DNA from: Silvimonas sp.
GTDB lineage: Bacteria > Pseudomonadota > Gammaproteobacteria > Burkholderiales > Chitinibacteraceae
Assembly: GCA_030151005.1 (NCBI GenBank)
Contig: JASLES010000215.1
Span: 1-7,327, forward strand
Length of the DNA: 7,327 bases
Direction of reading: 5' to 3'
A program made the position numbers and the translations under genes. Of the stretch, positions 5,694 through 7,327 are shown one piece after another; within the stretch, counting starts at the first letter, position 1, and each line of letters opens with the position of its first letter. The notes under the pieces were generated by a model. It had not been told where the DNA came from. It saw only the letters and a list, made by a program, of their open reading frames with translations, and did no database searches.

Positions 5694-6207
5694 AGCCCAG
5701 CACGCCCAGCAAGGCGCCAAGGGCAATCAGCCACAAGGCATTGAAGCGGGTACGCAGTGTGATCCACGTGGTGGCGATGACCAGCAGGACCGATCCGATA
5801 TGCACCGGTGCACCCTGGAAAACAATCAAGGCCGTGGCAAATACCAGCCCGATCGTGATCGGTGCCAGCGCGCGCCGCAGTACCAGATGCCAGGTGTGGT
5901 GCGGATAGCGGCTCATGTAATGTTCAACCAGCAAGGCAAGCAGCGCGGCTGGAATACACATGGCGAACAACGTGACAGCTGCGCCCGCAATGCCGGCTAC
6001 ATGCCAGCCAAACAGGGCCACAAACAAGACATTGGGCCCCGGCGCCGCTTGAGAGATGGCGTAAAGTGAACTGAACGTGTGGTCGTCGACCCAATGATGC
6101 TGCACCACCAGAAAGCGGTGCATCTCCGGCAACGTGGCGCTGGCGCCGCCAAAGGCCAGCAGGCTGATCAGGACAAACTGCAGAAAAAGCTGAATCAGGA
6201 TACTCAT
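5686..6207 (-). CDS. Chromate transporter (CHR family) half-size subunit, second of a pair
   Basis: This 173-residue, very hydrophobic protein is one half of the CHR/ChrA fold and is predicted to sit in the inner membrane. Motifs include LLAFGG (16-21), ISQAAPGPN (51-59, the signature proline-glycine loop) and the membrane segment around ALAPITIGLVFATALIVF (113-130). Hydrophobic stretches lie near 3-20, 59-96, 114-131 and 137-172. Long-chain ChrA proteins carry two such halves fused. Here the halves are separate genes, so this one probably pairs with the product of the gene just upstream. Its start overlaps the stop of that gene by four bases (ATGA on the minus strand), indicating translational coupling; GGAG lies nine bases upstream (plus-strand 6217-6220). 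Family members export chromate or act on sulfate-like anions. No chrB regulator is adjacent, so the physiological substrate is uncertain. Confidence 0.9.
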   Translation of the reverse strand: MSILIQLFLQFVLISLLAFGGASATLPEMHRFLVVQHHWVDDHTFSSLYAISQAAPGPNVLFVALFGWHVAGIAGAAVTLFAMCIPAALLALLVEHYMSRYPHHTWHLVLRRALAPITIGLVFATALIVFQGAPVHIGSVLLVIATTWITLRTRFNALWLIALGALLGVLGWV

Positions 6208-6776
6208 GTGTTGGGGCTCCGGTTACTGCGCCACTCCAGCACCAGCGCCAACGGAATCAGCGCGCCCAGTACCCATACCAGCGGCCAGTGCAGCGCGGCC
6301 ACCGCGATTAGTGCCGCAATGCCCAATACTGGTCCGCGCACATTGCGTGGCTGGCTTTGCGCCAGTTTCACCCCGGCAGCAAACACAAGGCCCACAGCCA
6401 CGGCGGTCATGCCATGGACGGCACCCTCAACACCGGGGGCATTCTGGTAGTGCTCATAGAGCGCGCCCAGCCCAAGCACAATCAAGCCTGATGGCCCCAA
6501 AAGACCGACCACGGCCGCACACGCGCCACGTACGCCGCACCAGCGATACCCCAGAATGCTGGCCAGGTTGCAGATGTTGGGGCCGGGCAGAATTTGCGAG
6601 AGCGCCAGCAGCTCTGTGAATTCACGGTTATCAACCCAGCCGCGGTCTTCCACCAGAATGCGTCTGGCCCAGGCCATGACGCCGCCAAAACCTTGTAAAC
6701 CCATGCTGGCGAAGGTGTAAAAGAGTGTCCACGGCGTGATCGCCATAGGGGCGGTAGGAGCTGCGGTATCGCTCAT
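6204..6776 (-). CDS. Chromate transporter (CHR family) half-size subunit, first of a pair
   Basis: This 190-residue membrane protein is the complementary half of a split CHR transporter. Motifs: GLQGFGG (26-32), ALSQILPGPNICN (58-70, the family signature) and GLLGPSGLIVLGLGALYEH (91-109). Further hydrophobic segments lie at about 122-138 and 148-180, and the tail ends EWRSNRSPNT. Compared with its partner it has a polar 14-residue N-terminal extension (MSDTAAPTAPMAIT). The Met at residue 11 is an alternative start, but neither Met has a clear Shine-Dalgarno sequence, so 6776 is kept provisionally. In studied short CHR pairs the two subunits insert in opposite orientations and both are needed for chromate resistance; I infer the same here. 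It overlaps the next gene by four bases. No strong promoter could be recognised in the about 90 bases between its start and the terminator at 6868. Confidence 0.9.
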   Translation of the reverse strand: MSDTAAPTAPMAITPWTLFYTFASMGLQGFGGVMAWARRILVEDRGWVDNREFTELLALSQILPGPNICNLASILGYRWCGVRGACAAVVGLLGPSGLIVLGLGALYEHYQNAPGVEGAVHGMTAVAVGLVFAAGVKLAQSQPRNVRGPVLGIAALIAVAALHWPLVWVLGALIPLALVLEWRSNRSPNT

Positions 6777-6867
6777 GGTTGGCCACTGCAGAAGGGGATC
6801 AGATTAGTGTAACGATCCCGGCCCGTGCTGGAGGACACAGTCGTGCACATTTGCCTGCGCAACAGCG

Positions 6868-6908
6868 CACAAAACAAAACAGCCCGGTCAGGGCGGTTTT
6901 GTTTTGTG
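6868..6908. terminator. Intrinsic terminator downstream of the FTR1-like gene
   Basis: Outer 13-bp arms (6868-6880 and 6896-6908), built of cacaaaacaaaac and its complement, surround an A-G mismatch and an inner gccc-ggtca-gggc hairpin. The right arm is T-rich on either strand. The structure lies 15 bases past the stop of the minus-strand iron permease gene (6923) and would separate that transcript from the CHR pair downstream. Confidence 0.85.
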
Positions 6909-6922
6909 ATACCACGTCAGGC

Positions 6923-7327
6923 TTAGCGGCCGGACTGGCTAGCGGCCTGCGCCGCCACCGGAGCCGGCTTGGGCTTGTTCTGTCTGGCGCTCACGCGCTT
7001 GAGCGCGACGACCACCGCGATCCAGTACGCGGCATAGACCAGCACCATGGTCAGCGCTGGTTGCGCACGGTAACCGGTCAAGGCGCCGACCACCCCGCCA
7101 AAGCGGCTGGTGTCATCCAGCAGCATGCCGGTATTCCACAGCGGATCAACCAGGCCTGGAATCCAGTCCAGCCCGATCATGCGTTCCACACCGTTGATCA
7201 ACATGGATGCGGCAAGGAACAGCAGCATGATTTCGGTAATCTTGAAAAACAGACGCCAGGAGAAAATCTTGCCGCCTTGCTGCAGTAGCCAGAAGGTCAG
7301 GAACGCCAGTGCCAGGCCCAGCACAAT
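6923..7327 (-). CDS. FTR1/EfeU-family iron permease, C-terminal part
   Basis: The frame is open to the right edge of the window, so only the last 134 residues are visible and the start lies outside. The segment matches the C-terminal end of FTR1-type ferric/ferrous iron permeases of the inner membrane. It has a hydrophobic helix at the edge (LGLALAFLTFWLL), then SWRLFFKITEIMLLFLAASMLINGVE in the style of the family. Next comes the loop WIPGLVDPLWNTGMLLDDTS, then GALTGYRAQPALTMVLVYAAYW as the last membrane segment. The tail is basic and Pro/Ala-rich (KRVSARQNKPKPAPVAAQ). The REXXE iron-binding motifs would be in the missing N-terminal part, so activity cannot be judged. No efeO or efeB gene is on the downstream side. 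A terminator follows at once, so this is the last gene of its transcript. Confidence 0.82.
   Translation of the reverse strand: MVLGLALAFLTFWLLQQGGKIFSWRLFFKITEIMLLFLAASMLINGVERMIGLDWIPGLVDPLWNTGMLLDDTSRFGGVVGALTGYRAQPALTMVLVYAAYWIAVVVALKRVSARQNKPKPAPVAAQAASQSGR

Noticed and set aside
6856..6869. Small inverted repeat tgcgc-aaca-gcgca beside the terminator at 6868
   Set aside because: It has only five base pairs and overlaps the foot of the stronger hairpin; such short repeats are expected by chance in GC-rich DNA.
7322..7324. GTG at the right edge as the start of a short membrane protein
   Set aside because: The frame continues to the window edge, and the sequence is the C-terminal part of a larger FTR1-type permease, so the gene is cut by the window.

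Overview
The window looks like an ordinary chromosomal stretch of a moderately high-GC betaproteobacterium, probably of the Neisseriales/Chitinibacteraceae type. That placement is an inference from the style of the GltB/GltD proteins, the codon use and the neighbourhood; no rRNA or other marker gene is present. I see no transposase, integrase, tRNA, CRISPR array or phage gene.

Layout. Positions 2-1561 (+) hold the last 519 codons of gltB, the large subunit of NADPH-dependent glutamate synthase. A 113-bp gap with two stem-loops, one resembling a dispersed palindromic repeat, separates it from gltD (1675-3087, +), the small subunit. A perfect 15-bp-stem bidirectional terminator (3108-3140) closes this operon and the convergent gene that follows. 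Positions 3164-3721 (-) encode an Rrf2-family, probably Fe-S-cluster-sensing, repressor. Divergent from it is a 401-aa type II NADH dehydrogenase-like flavoprotein (3936-5141, +). The 214-bp gap between these two is the most information-rich part of the window. It has a plausible sigma-70 promoter on each strand, an IscR type-1-like site over the rrf2 promoter, and a perfect 10-bp inverted repeat over the -10 box of the flavoprotein promoter. A second bidirectional terminator (5156-5186) separates the flavoprotein from a convergent VOC (glyoxalase-fold) protein (5205-5594, -). Next, on the minus strand, come two half-size chromate-transporter (CHR) subunits that overlap by four bases (6204-6776, then 5686-6207). 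A third strong hairpin terminator (6868-6908) precedes the 3' end of an FTR1/EfeU-like iron permease gene (6923-7327, -), which runs out of the window.

How the genes work together. GltB and GltD form glutamate synthase: GltD takes electrons from NADPH through FAD and Fe-S centres, and GltB makes glutamate from glutamine and 2-oxoglutarate. The Rrf2/flavoprotein pair looks like a self-contained redox-responsive module in which the regulator controls itself and possibly the flavoprotein. The two CHR proteins probably form one heterodimeric anion transporter. The VOC protein and the FTR1 fragment have no clear functional tie to their neighbours.

I found no clearly new biological system. The best leads are the two operator-like sites in the rrf2/flavoprotein gap and the palindrome inside the gltBD operon.
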